Positions 36,458-43,127 of a DNA stretch of 64,000 nt are shown here, in pieces; the first letter of the stretch is position 1; each line of letters opens with the position of its first letter. The position numbers were made by a program, and so were the translations under genes. The DNA is taken from assembly GCA_017427775.1 (NCBI GenBank), contig JAFRSD010000015.1, positions 1-64,000 on the forward strand. Reading direction: 5' to 3'. Below the pieces are notes generated by a model that worked only from the letters and a program-made list of their open reading frames with translations, was not told the DNA's origin and ran no database searches. This DNA is from Lachnospiraceae bacterium (lineage in GTDB: Bacteria > Bacillota > Clostridia > Lachnospirales > Lachnospiraceae).

Positions 36458-37126
36458 TCAATAATCGAACTTATATCCCATACCCCATATGGTTTTGATA
36501 TACTCGCCCTTCTCTCCGAGCTTGCTGCGGAGCTTCTTGACGTGTGTGTCGATCGTTCTGGCATCGCCGAAATAATCGTAGTTCCAGACGTTGTTCAATA
36601 TCTTCTCGCGGGAAAGGGCAACCCCGCGGTTCGTAACAAAGTAGGAAAGAAGCTCAAACTCCTTGACACTTAACTCGATCGGCTTACCGTCGATCGTCAC
36701 CTGATGCGCGGTCTTATCGATCACGATACCGCCCGCCTCGCAGTTTTCTTCTACAGAAGTAGTACGACGTAAAATGGCATCTACGCGTGCCATAAGGATC
36801 TTCGGGCTGAACGGTTTCGAAACATACTCGTCAACTCCGAGTTTGAACCCGAGCAGCTCATCACGCTCCTCTGATTTCGCGGTCAGCATAATGATCGGAA
36901 CCTTGGAATACTGCCGGATCTCCTTGCAGACTTCCCAGCCGTCCATCTTCGGCATCATGACATCGAGAAGCACCAGGTCGATGTTCTTCTTTTCAAAGAA
37001 CAGTTCCACCGCACGCGCGCCGTCCTCAGCCTCTATCGTAATATATCCTCTCTTCTGCAGGAAATCGCATACCAGTTTCCTCATCCGGGCCTCATCATCC
37101 ACTACAAGAACACGAATCTCATCCAT
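36458..37126 (-). CDS. OmpR-family response regulator
   Basis: 222 aa. The receiver domain has acidic residues VVDDE (8-12), phospho-acceptor Asp55 (LVLLDVMMPKMDG), Thr in MLTAKS and the KPFSP lysine. The winged-helix effector domain follows (ELSVKEFELLSYFV, DARTIDTHVKKLRSKLG, TIWGMGYKF). It is paired with the kinase downstream. Upstream lies a short inverted repeat GTTCA-N5-TGAAC (37186-37200) that might be a binding site. Confidence 0.93.
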   Translation of the reverse strand: MDEIRVLVVDDEARMRKLVCDFLQKRGYITIEAEDGARAVELFFEKKNIDLVLLDVMMPKMDGWEVCKEIRQYSKVPIIMLTAKSEERDELLGFKLGVDEYVSKPFSPKILMARVDAILRRTTSVEENCEAGGIVIDKTAHQVTIDGKPIELSVKEFELLSYFVTNRGVALSREKILNNVWNYDYFGDARTIDTHVKKLRSKLGEKGEYIKTIWGMGYKFDY

Positions 37127-37185
37127 ATCGGTTTCCTTTCCGCATGCTTTGCATTATTCTTACTGTAAAGATATAAAATGCCTAT

Positions 37186-37200
37186 GTTCAAAATGTGAAC
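37186..37200. promoter_or_regulatory. short inverted repeat upstream of the response regulator
   Basis: GTTCA-AAATG-TGAAC lies 60 bp before the response regulator start codon, in the only sizeable gap of this run. It may be an operator; the evidence is symmetry and position only. Confidence 0.3.
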
Positions 37201-37229
37201 AACGCCGTAATAATCTGCGAAACGGCGGG

Positions 37230-38048
37230 TTACTGCACTACCTCGACCGTGACCGATTCAATGAAGATGCCCGGGTTCGGTACGCAATGCGACGTCACCT
37301 TTGCCTCACTGATCGTATCGAGGACGTCAAAGCCGTCTACTACCTGCCCGAAGACGGTCTGGTGTCCGTAGAGCCACGGCGCGCCGCCGTATGTATAGTA
37401 AAAGTTCAGCTGCTCTTCCGTCAGCTTCGTATTATAAGCTTCTTTCAGATAGTCGGAAAATGTCATCTGATACCGCGCGTCTAACGGCTCACTCAGATTT
37501 CGGAGCACGGAAGCCTTGGTCTGCACGATAAAGAAGGAACTGGTGTTGGTTCCGTCCTCGCCGGCATCCGCCATGCAGAGCGCGCCGCGTACCGGCATCA
37601 GCTTGTCGGACGTTTCGACTTCGAATCCGCCGCCGTATATGCTTGATGTATAACCCTGCGCCGTTCCCGACTGGATCATGTAGTCGGCGACAACGCGGGA
37701 GAATTTGATACCGTTATAGCAACCCTGGTCCGCGAGTGCCTTAAAGTTCTCCACGGCTTTAGGTGCTTCTTCCGGGAATAGTTTCACCGTGATGGTCCCG
37801 TATTTCTTCACCGTGATCTTCACGAGAATGTCGCCCGTCTTCGGCGCGGCAAACTGGTAAATCTTCTGCGCGTCCGAAGTCTGGGAAGCCTCCGAAGGCG
37901 TCTGCTGTTCCTCGGTCGGAACGGGCGTCGGCGTTTCGGTCGGTTTCTTTTTCTTGCCGCAGGCGGAAAGAAGGACGCAAAGAACAAGCATTGTCAGAAA
38001 TAACAATACCCTGCGCCGTCTCTTTTGTGCGAAAATAGCCATTTTCAT
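37230..38048 (-). CDS. cyclophilin-type peptidyl-prolyl isomerase lipoprotein
   Basis: 272 aa. The basic N-terminus and hydrophobic segment end in lipobox LLSAC (cysteine near residue 30), followed by a Pro/Thr-rich linker (about 35-65). The cyclophilin domain then reads KLFPEEAPKAVENFKALADQG, FSRVVADYMIQSGTAQG, NTSSFFIVQ, HQTVFGQVVDGFDVLDTI (blocks about 85-245). It should assist folding outside the membrane. The ATG at 38048 has AAGGA 7 nt upstream and a promoter at 38081-38109. Confidence 0.9.
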   Translation of the reverse strand: MKMAIFAQKRRRRVLLFLTMLVLCVLLSACGKKKKPTETPTPVPTEEQQTPSEASQTSDAQKIYQFAAPKTGDILVKITVKKYGTITVKLFPEEAPKAVENFKALADQGCYNGIKFSRVVADYMIQSGTAQGYTSSIYGGGFEVETSDKLMPVRGALCMADAGEDGTNTSSFFIVQTKASVLRNLSEPLDARYQMTFSDYLKEAYNTKLTEEQLNFYYTYGGAPWLYGHQTVFGQVVDGFDVLDTISEAKVTSHCVPNPGIFIESVTVEVVQ

Positions 38049-38080
38049 ACCAGTTTCCTTAACCACAAAACTTCAATCGT

Positions 38081-38109
38081 ATTATACCACAATCCGCCCC
38101 CCGCCGCAA
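38081..38109 (-). promoter_or_regulatory. promoter of the cyclophilin gene
   Basis: Minus-strand -35 TTGCGG (38104-38109) and perfect -10 TATAAT (38081-38086), preceded by TGG, with a 17-bp spacer; 33 bp before the start codon. Confidence 0.65.
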
Positions 38110-38156
38110 GCAAGCCTGGGAAGAACACTGATTTTTCAGAAAAAAAGAAAAAATTA

Positions 38157-38184
38157 TTGACAAACGATAATTTCATGCTATGAT
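38157..38184 (+). promoter_or_regulatory. promoter of the DUF2975-XRE operon
   Basis: Plus-strand -35 TTGACA (38157-38162) is perfect; -10 TATGAT (38179-38184) with a 16-bp spacer. It drives the only multi-gene rightward unit of the window. Confidence 0.7.
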
Positions 38185-38193
38185 AATTATCGT
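38164..38193. promoter_or_regulatory. candidate operator overlapping the DUF2975-XRE promoter
   Basis: The perfect 8-bp inverted repeat ACGATAAT (38164-38171) and ATTATCGT (38186-38193), separated by 14 bp, covers the spacer and -10 of the promoter. A related ATAATTTCA occurs at 38167-38175 and again at 38200-38208. The position is ideal for repression by the XRE regulator encoded in the same operon (inference). Confidence 0.55.
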
Positions 38194-38227
38194 AAAACAA
38201 TAATTTCACCGTGTGGGGGGAGTATTT

Positions 38228-39205
38228 ATGCGGAACAAAAAACTATTCTTTGTTTTACTGGCTGAAGCGGTGATCCTCATCGCGTTCTACTGTCTTTGCA
38301 GGGCTTATCCGAAACTGCTCGGAAATGTGATGGCATTTCCGATTGCGCAGCTTCGGTTGCTGTTCTGCTTTCTGTTATCGAAAGGCGTGTTCGGGCAGGG
38401 ACTCGCCGTTGCGGTCTGGATTACCGTTTCCCTGCTCCCGTCGGTCTTCATCCTTTTCTACCGTCGCAAAAAGGAAGTCATCCTGGAATGCGTTACGCTT
38501 CTCTTTCTTTCCGGGGCGCTCCTTTTCATCCTGCGCTACATGCCTTGTATGGATCCGACCGTGGAGGACACCGCTTTCTGGTGGGGCGACCGGCTCTTTT
38601 CGTTAAACACCGAGATGTTCTTCGGAGCCATGACAATCTGGGGAATCGTATTTCTGTTCCTCGTTTTTTTGATCGTCCGCAAGATCCGTAACGGAAACAA
38701 AGAGAAACTTCGCCGTTATCTTGGCATCCTTCTTGCCGTCTGTTCCGTCATCTATACCGGACTCTTTTTCACGACGTTTCTCGGCAAGACCGGCTCATTG
38801 CAGAATTTCTCCGAAATTACCGCGGAGGCCAGGGTGACCGCGATTCTCTCGCTGATTCACCCGCTTCCGTATCTGCTTGTTGTCGCGGTATTTCTGAGCG
38901 TAATCGGTTTTCTTAAGCCGTCCCCGGAAACTGAGGAGGACGAGCTGTCCCGCTCTGCTAAGCGGATTGAGAGGCTGTGCCGCATATCGCTCGCATTTAC
39001 CGCGGCCGAAACGGCGTTATCGAATCTCACGCTTTACATCATGGTATTTCTGCGCCGCTACTATACGGCTTCCCACCCGGTCAACGCGGAGTTTCATTTT
39101 CGGCTGCCCGTTGACAGTCTCGTATTTGCCGTTACGATCCTGCTGATCCTGCACCTCGTCAAAGAAAACCGCAAGCTACAAGATGACAATAACCTGTTTA
39201 TCTGA
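38228..39205 (+). CDS. DUF2975-like multi-pass membrane protein
   Basis: 325 aa with about eight hydrophobic segments spread through the protein (first at about 5-25, last at about 295-315). The ending KENRKLQDDNNLFI resembles the charged tail of DUF2975 proteins, which are typically encoded directly before a small XRE regulator of the YozG type, as here. It is about twice the size of the usual four-helix DUF2975 protein, so it may be an expanded member or a related family. ATG at 38228 follows GGGGGGAG. Function unknown; probably a partner or target of the regulator. Confidence 0.65.
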   Translation: MRNKKLFFVLLAEAVILIAFYCLCRAYPKLLGNVMAFPIAQLRLLFCFLLSKGVFGQGLAVAVWITVSLLPSVFILFYRRKKEVILECVTLLFLSGALLFILRYMPCMDPTVEDTAFWWGDRLFSLNTEMFFGAMTIWGIVFLFLVFLIVRKIRNGNKEKLRRYLGILLAVCSVIYTGLFFTTFLGKTGSLQNFSEITAEARVTAILSLIHPLPYLLVVAVFLSVIGFLKPSPETEEDELSRSAKRIERLCRISLAFTAAETALSNLTLYIMVFLRRYYTASHPVNAEFHFRLPVDSLVFAVTILLILHLVKENRKLQDDNNLFI

Positions 39206-39217
39206 TTGGAGGACGCG

Positions 39218-39445
39218 ATGGCAATATTGGTACATTTGGAAGATGTGTTGAAAGCCCGCGGAATGACCTCGAAGGAGCTTTGCGCAAAAATCGGCATTAC
39301 CGAAGCCAACATGTCCATTCTTCGGAGCGGAAAAGCCAAAGGTATCCGGTTTGAAACCATTAATAAGATCTGTTTCTATTTGCAGTGTGATGTGGGGGAC
39401 ATCCTGAAATTTGACGGAAATCCGGAGGAGAGAAATGAAAACTGA
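39218..39445 (+). CDS. XRE-family (YozG-like) transcriptional regulator
   Basis: 75-aa single-domain helix-turn-helix protein: LEDVLKARGMTSKELCAKIG then TEANMSILRSGKAKGIRFETINKIC, and the typical ending CDVGDILKF. Small regulators of this type accompany DUF2975 membrane proteins and probably autoregulate. ATG at 39218 has GGAGG 5 nt upstream; the stop overlaps the next start by 11 bp. Confidence 0.88.
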   Translation: MAILVHLEDVLKARGMTSKELCAKIGITEANMSILRSGKAKGIRFETINKICFYLQCDVGDILKFDGNPEERNEN

Positions 39446-40466
39446 GAAAAAACTGTTGATTATTGTACCCGGTATCTTTTTGATTGCTTTTATACTCGGC
39501 GCAATCGGCATCTTAAGACTGCCGCCGGAAAGCTGGGCAAAGCAACCCGAACCTGAAAAGCGGCTGATCGGCGTTCTGATCACCTTCCGGCCGCTCCACG
39601 ACTATGACTATACGGAAGAACAGGTTACGGACTATTTACTTGCGAATGCAGACGGGAATGCGGCATCCATAAGCGACCGTATTGACGAACGCGTCTTCGC
39701 AACCCTGACCGCTGAGGAATTCCCCGGTTACGGGACCGGCAACAACGGCTGGAAATATGTATTTGAATATGTGGAAGGAATTCCTTTCTTCTGTCCTCAG
39801 TATTATAACGAGAACGGTTCTTCTTACACGTACATGACGTACAACAACCTCGTAAAAACGGATTTGTTGCACTGTATCTCATATGAAGCGGACACGCCGC
39901 CGTCGATAACACTGGAAGGTACGCTTGCCCTGACCGAAGAACATTTTCAGAAAGAAGGCGGCTCAATCGACAACTGCATTATCTTCTTCAATCCGGTATA
40001 TCAGGATTCAAACGGGGCGGTTTACGCGCTTCCCGGTCAGGCCTTGGCCCTTTCCGAATACTCTGACACAACTTATGCGTTGAATGAGTCCAAAACCCGG
40101 ACCGATTCCTACCACACCTTTTCCGGAGATTACGAATCTTCCGAAACGAAGGAAAACGGATCGGTTACCGTCCACGTGAAGCAGATGAAACCTTCCGCCG
40201 AAATCAACGTGGCGCAGTATGATACGGAAATGAATCTCATTAAGAAGGAAGTCTATACTCCCGAAACGATTCCGGACGAATACGCCGTGAGTCCCGATGC
40301 CTCTTTCCTGGTTGTCGAAACGGCGGCACCGGACACATACGGCCACATGAACACCACTCAGAAAGAACTGTTGAACCGCGGCGACACTTCCGCGAGCAGC
40401 ATCGTCTACTATATTGACCGCGGGGACGGCGTCCTGATCATAGAAGGCTCGAAGCTCAAATGGTAG
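39435..40466 (+). CDS. membrane-anchored hypothetical protein
   Basis: The 343-aa protein has one N-terminal hydrophobic segment (about 7-27) without a lipobox, followed by a soluble extracytoplasmic part rich in Thr, Tyr and acidic residues. I recognise no domain. A notable stretch is AINVAQYD-type strands (near 255-275) suggesting beta structure. The start is fixed by GGAGGAG at 39424-39430 and overlaps the XRE gene, so the three genes form one operon. The stop overlaps the 3' end of the convergent Nudix gene by 11 bp. A surface or signalling role with the DUF2975 protein is possible but unsupported. Confidence 0.6.
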   Translation: MKTEKKLLIIVPGIFLIAFILGAIGILRLPPESWAKQPEPEKRLIGVLITFRPLHDYDYTEEQVTDYLLANADGNAASISDRIDERVFATLTAEEFPGYGTGNNGWKYVFEYVEGIPFFCPQYYNENGSSYTYMTYNNLVKTDLLHCISYEADTPPSITLEGTLALTEEHFQKEGGSIDNCIIFFNPVYQDSNGAVYALPGQALALSEYSDTTYALNESKTRTDSYHTFSGDYESSETKENGSVTVHVKQMKPSAEINVAQYDTEMNLIKKEVYTPETIPDEYAVSPDASFLVVETAAPDTYGHMNTTQKELLNRGDTSASSIVYYIDRGDGVLIIEGSKLKW

Positions 40467-40944
40467 GCTGAACGGGCTGTCCGTTCAGCATTACTTCCGT
40501 AAGCCGGTCATCTTTCGTGTAAACGAGTTTCAGGGAGAAAAAGGGCACGTCTTCTTTCAGCAGTTGAAAGAACACCTTATCTCCCTCCCAGATCGGGAGC
40601 TCCGAAACGCGTTCCTTCGGGATCCAGACGAGCTCACCTTCGTCGCACTCATGCATCTCTCCCTGCCATGTGTCGGCCGTATAAAGATGCATGTATTCGA
40701 CGACGTCTTCGCCGTAGACAAATGTCACAATCCCCCTCGCACGGAATGACCGTAACGTCAGTCCGGTTTCTTCCAGCACTTCGCGGCACAGACACTCGTC
40801 CGGGCTCTCTCCGTACAGAAAATGCCCGCCGACGCCGATAAACTTATCCTTATTGATGTCCTTTTCCTTCTTCACGCGGTGCAGCATCAGATACTGCCCG
40901 TCCTTTTCAAGATAGCATAAGGTTGTGAGCTCCGGTGTCTTCAT
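40456..40944 (-). CDS. Nudix hydrolase (MutT-like)
   Basis: 162 aa with a complete Nudix box GHFLYGESPDECLCREVLEETGL (about 39-61; G-x5-E-x7-R-E-x2-E-E-x-G). The N-terminal TLCYLEKDGQYLMLHRVKKE matches the 8-oxo-dGTP diphosphatase group of Firmicutes, so nucleotide-pool cleaning is likely, although other NDP-X substrates are possible. ATG follows GGAGGAAGG; promoter at 40989-41017. Confidence 0.9.
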   Translation of the reverse strand: MKTPELTTLCYLEKDGQYLMLHRVKKEKDINKDKFIGVGGHFLYGESPDECLCREVLEETGLTLRSFRARGIVTFVYGEDVVEYMHLYTADTWQGEMHECDEGELVWIPKERVSELPIWEGDKVFFQLLKEDVPFFSLKLVYTKDDRLTEVMLNGQPVQPTI

Positions 40945-40988
40945 TCTGTTCCTTCCTCCGTACCGCTTTGCTTGTGCAATACACGGAA

Positions 40989-41017
40989 ATTATACCACGA
41001 CCCCGTCCTTCAGGCAA
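40989..41017 (-). promoter_or_regulatory. promoter of the Nudix gene
   Basis: Minus-strand -35 TTGCCT (41012-41017) and perfect -10 TATAAT (40989-40994), 17-bp spacer. Confidence 0.7.
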
Positions 41018-41037
41018 GAATCCGGGCGTTTTTGCTC

Positions 41038-41066
41038 TTGCATTTCCCGACTTATCATTGTATAAT
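41038..41066 (+). promoter_or_regulatory. promoter of tRNA-Arg
   Basis: -35 TTGCAT (41038-41043), 17-bp spacer, perfect -10 TATAAT (41061-41066); the tRNA begins 14 bp after the -10. Confidence 0.8.
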
Positions 41067-41079
41067 AAAGTTCGCTTCT

Positions 41080-41153
41080 GCACTTGTAGCTCAGCTGGAT
41101 AGAGTAGCAGCTTCCGAAGCTGATGGTCGGGGGTTCGAATCCCTTCAGGTGCA
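41080..41153 (+). tRNA. tRNA-Arg(CCG)
   Basis: 74 nt, acceptor GCACTTG/CAGGTGC with one G-T pair, A73, canonical D arm and GGGTTCGAATCCC T-arm. The anticodon loop TTCCGAA gives anticodon CCG (codon CGG). The outermost anticodon-stem pair is a G-A mismatch. CCA not encoded. It has its own promoter and terminator. Confidence 0.93.
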
Positions 41154-41163
41154 CGGCTTCAAG

Positions 41164-41198
41164 ACCGGCGTATGGTTTCATACGCCGGTTTTTCTTTT
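41164..41198 (+). terminator. terminator of tRNA-Arg
   Basis: Perfect 11-bp stem ACCGGCGTATG (41164-41174) / CATACGCCGGT (41179-41189), loop GTTT, then TTTTTCTTTT. Confidence 0.95.
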
Positions 41199-42150
41199 AG
41201 GCCGGCAAACCGAGTGTCTTTATGATCTTTCTTCGAAGCGTGCCGTACCGGTATACGCCGTCCGCCAGGAAATCCTCCTCCGGCACTTCCTTTTCGTTGA
41301 CTTCCTGCACCATATCCATAAGCCTGTCTTCGCCGGGTGCCGCCGACACCGGTATCAGGATCAGTTCATGAACGCTCGAAGGCAGGATGAAGAAATCCTC
41401 CTTCAGTTTCTCTCTCACCTTGTCCATAAACGGAATATTCAGTATCGATGTCGCTCCGAAATGGTTCAGCGAATTGGACAATACATACATCGGAAGCCCC
41501 GCACGGTTCTTCTGGTCAAGCACTTCGTCGATGATCTCCTTTGCCCTCTCGTCGGCGTCCTCCGCCTCCTTCATGCTGTAATCCGAAAGCAGCAGTCCCG
41601 CAAGCACCTCTTCGATCGGCTCCACCTTCGACGGGATCAGGCAGAAGGTATTGGTGACGGCAAGTTGGATCATTGTTTCAAGTGTGACATCCCACTCCTT
41701 TGCCATGCGGTCATCGATCCGCACCGCACCGACATGGCCGCCCTCACGCGCAATTACACACTCAAAGCAGACTGCCCACTCCTCTAAACGGAGATGCGGC
41801 ATTGTCTCTAACATTTTCCGGTTCTTCTCATAATTCACAACGCGGAACGCAATCTTGTTCTTAACGCCGCCAAAGGAGAAATCTATTCCGTCCGGCCACG
41901 GATTGCGGTTGTTCTCATAGACGCGCACGAGTTCCTCGACCACCTTGCCCATAGGCATACCGTGCTTATATTCCTTGTAAAACGCCTCCAGATAAATGGT
42001 CGGCAGGACCGTGTCCTCTCCCTTTCGTATCGTAATACTCCGAAACTCCGTTCCGTTATTCTTGACGATGCTGCGAAGCTCCGCCTCACAGTCTCCCAGC
42101 TGTTCCTCCACGCGCCGTTTCAGTTCTTCGCAAAAGCTCGTAAAATCCAT
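41197..42150 (-). CDS. DUF5688 family protein
   Basis: 317-aa soluble protein beginning MDFTSFCEELKRRVEEQLGD. The NNGTEFRSITIRKGEDTVLPTIYLEAFYKEY-type N-terminal half (about 25-55) and C-terminal half (ILPSSVHELILIPV) match DUF5688, a family very common in Lachnospiraceae and often multi-copy. Its role is unknown. The ATG at 42150 has GGGGGAG upstream, somewhat far (12 nt); longer in-frame starts exist to 42390 but lack better sites. No operon partner. The stop falls at the end of the convergent tRNA-Arg terminator. Confidence 0.75.
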   Translation of the reverse strand: MDFTSFCEELKRRVEEQLGDCEAELRSIVKNNGTEFRSITIRKGEDTVLPTIYLEAFYKEYKHGMPMGKVVEELVRVYENNRNPWPDGIDFSFGGVKNKIAFRVVNYEKNRKMLETMPHLRLEEWAVCFECVIAREGGHVGAVRIDDRMAKEWDVTLETMIQLAVTNTFCLIPSKVEPIEEVLAGLLLSDYSMKEAEDADERAKEIIDEVLDQKNRAGLPMYVLSNSLNHFGATSILNIPFMDKVREKLKEDFFILPSSVHELILIPVSAAPGEDRLMDMVQEVNEKEVPEEDFLADGVYRYGTLRRKIIKTLGLPA

Positions 42151-42401
42151 AATGATATAGTTCTCCCCCGTATTCAGGCATAATGATTCCATAGTTTCCT
42201 TCGTGATAATAAGCGGTCCCAAAAAGGCCGCACTTCTTCCATGATGGCAGGCGGTCCTTAAGACCTTTCTTCCTTTGCTGATAATGCCGGATTTCCGCTT
42301 CGGTTCCTGCGCGAACCGGTTAGAAACGGCTGATGCCCGTTCTTTCGGGCTGAGACGGGGCGAACCCCGATAAGAAAATAGAACTGTCAACCGACATATT
42401 C

Positions 42402-42430
42402 ATCGTAGCATTTTCCGCTCTTTTAAGCAA
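42402..42430 (-). promoter_or_regulatory. candidate promoter of the DUF5688 gene
   Basis: Minus-strand -35 TTGCTT (42425-42430) and -10 TACGAT (42402-42407), 17-bp spacer. It implies a 5' leader of about 240 nt before the chosen ATG. Confidence 0.4.
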
Positions 42431-42612
42431 TCCGGAACCGACCTCCTCCATGGAGAAAAACGGGCCGGAAAACCGACGTTTTGCACAACGAAAAGCAGGG
42501 AAAATGAGCCACACCCGTCGGCAGATTGTATATCCGTCCCGCCGCGATTCGTGCAAAACGACGGAAAAGGGCAGGCGCAACGGAGAGACATCCGCAGCGG
42601 AAGGCCTGAAAA
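42431..42612. other. non-coding gap between DUF5688 promoter and tRNA operon terminator
   Basis: No frame here has a ribosome binding site or recognisable product. The only structure noticed is a distant inverted repeat, CGTTTTGCAC (42477-42486) and GTGCAAAACG (42551-42560), 64 bp apart. Confidence 0.4.
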
Positions 42613-42645
42613 CAAAAAAAGACTGCCGTTACATAAACGACAGTC
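42613..42645 (-). terminator. terminator of the Pro-Thr-Pro tRNA operon
   Basis: Stem GACTGCCGTT (42621-42630) / AACGACAGTC (42636-42645) with one mismatch and a 5-nt loop, followed on the minus strand by seven T (42614-42620). Confidence 0.9.
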
Positions 42646-42649
42646 CTGA

Positions 42650-42723
42650 TCGAGGCGACGTGACTTGAACACGCGACCCCCACGTCCCTAACGTGGTGCT
42701 CTACCAAACTGAGCCACGCCTCG
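42650..42723 (-). tRNA. tRNA-Pro(AGG)
   Basis: 74 nt including A73. Acceptor CGAGGCG/CGCCTCG and D arm are identical to the tRNA-Pro(CGG) nearby. The anticodon stem is CCACG/CGTGG with loop TTAGGGA, so the anticodon is AGG (codon CCU). T-stem intact with loop TTCAAGT. A34 is rare in bacterial tRNA-Pro; it would be read as A or, if deaminated, inosine. CCA not encoded. Last gene of the three-tRNA operon. Confidence 0.9.
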
Positions 42724-42744
42724 AAATATTAACCCTTATGGGAA

Positions 42745-42817
42745 AGCTGGAAATCAGATTTGAACTGACGACCCCTTCATTACGAGTGAAGTGCTCTACC
42801 GGCTGAGCTATTCCAGC
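42745..42817 (-). tRNA. tRNA-Thr(CGT)
   Basis: 73 nt, acceptor GCTGGAA/TTCCAGC, anticodon stem CTTCA/TGAAG with loop CTCGTAA, anticodon CGT (codon ACG). T-loop TTCAAAT. CCA not encoded. Middle gene of the tRNA operon. Confidence 0.92.
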
Positions 42818-42878
42818 ATCATCAAATGCCTGTGAACCAAGCACTTAACTATCCTTTCCGCGGTACTCCGCAGGAAAA

Positions 42879-42952
42879 TCGAGGCGACGGGATTCGAACC
42901 CACGACCTCTGCGTCCCGAACGCAGCGCTCTACCAAACTGAGCCACGCCTCG
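42879..42952 (-). tRNA. tRNA-Pro(CGG)
   Basis: 74 nt including A73. Acceptor CGAGGCG/CGCCTCG, anticodon stem CTGCG/CGCAG, loop TTCGGGA, anticodon CGG (codon CCG). Canonical GGTTCGAATCC T-arm. First gene of the tRNA operon behind the promoter at 42998-43026. Confidence 0.95.
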
Positions 42953-42974
42953 AACTTGCGATTAAAACAAGCCA

Positions 42975-42992
42975 AGCATGCATTTGCATGCT
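42975..42992. repeat. short palindrome in tRNA leader
   Basis: AGCATGCA-TT-TGCATGCT, two perfect 8-bp arms, lies between the promoter and tRNA-Pro(CGG), so it falls in the 5' leader. It could be a processing hairpin. Confidence 0.6.
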
Positions 42993-42997
42993 CGACT

Positions 42998-43026
42998 ATT
43001 ATGCAACAAAAATACGGAATTGTCAA
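42998..43026 (-). promoter_or_regulatory. promoter of the Pro-Thr-Pro tRNA operon
   Basis: Minus-strand perfect -35 TTGACA (43021-43026), 17-bp spacer, -10 CATAAT (42998-43003). Confidence 0.85.
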
Positions 43027-43127
43027 GCGCGAAAATGGATTTTTTCATACTTGCCGCAAAAAGCTTTTTCGTTGCTTTCCATTCCCGCCCGCAATGAGCG
43101 GGATTTCCTTTGAAAGGCTCCGAATGC

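Noticed and set aside
37203-37227. CGCCGT/ACGGCG hairpin after the cyclophilin gene as terminator
   Set aside because: Only 6 bp with a long loop and no T-run; transcription into the two-component genes cannot be excluded.
42650-42723. Reading the AGG anticodon tRNA as tRNA-Leu
   Set aside because: Anticodon AGG pairs with CCU (Pro); the variable loop is short and the body is nearly the same as the adjacent tRNA-Pro(CGG).
43086-43112. Hairpin CCCGC/GCGGG downstream of YD paralog 3 as its terminator
   Set aside because: The stem is short and not followed by a T-tract on the minus strand.
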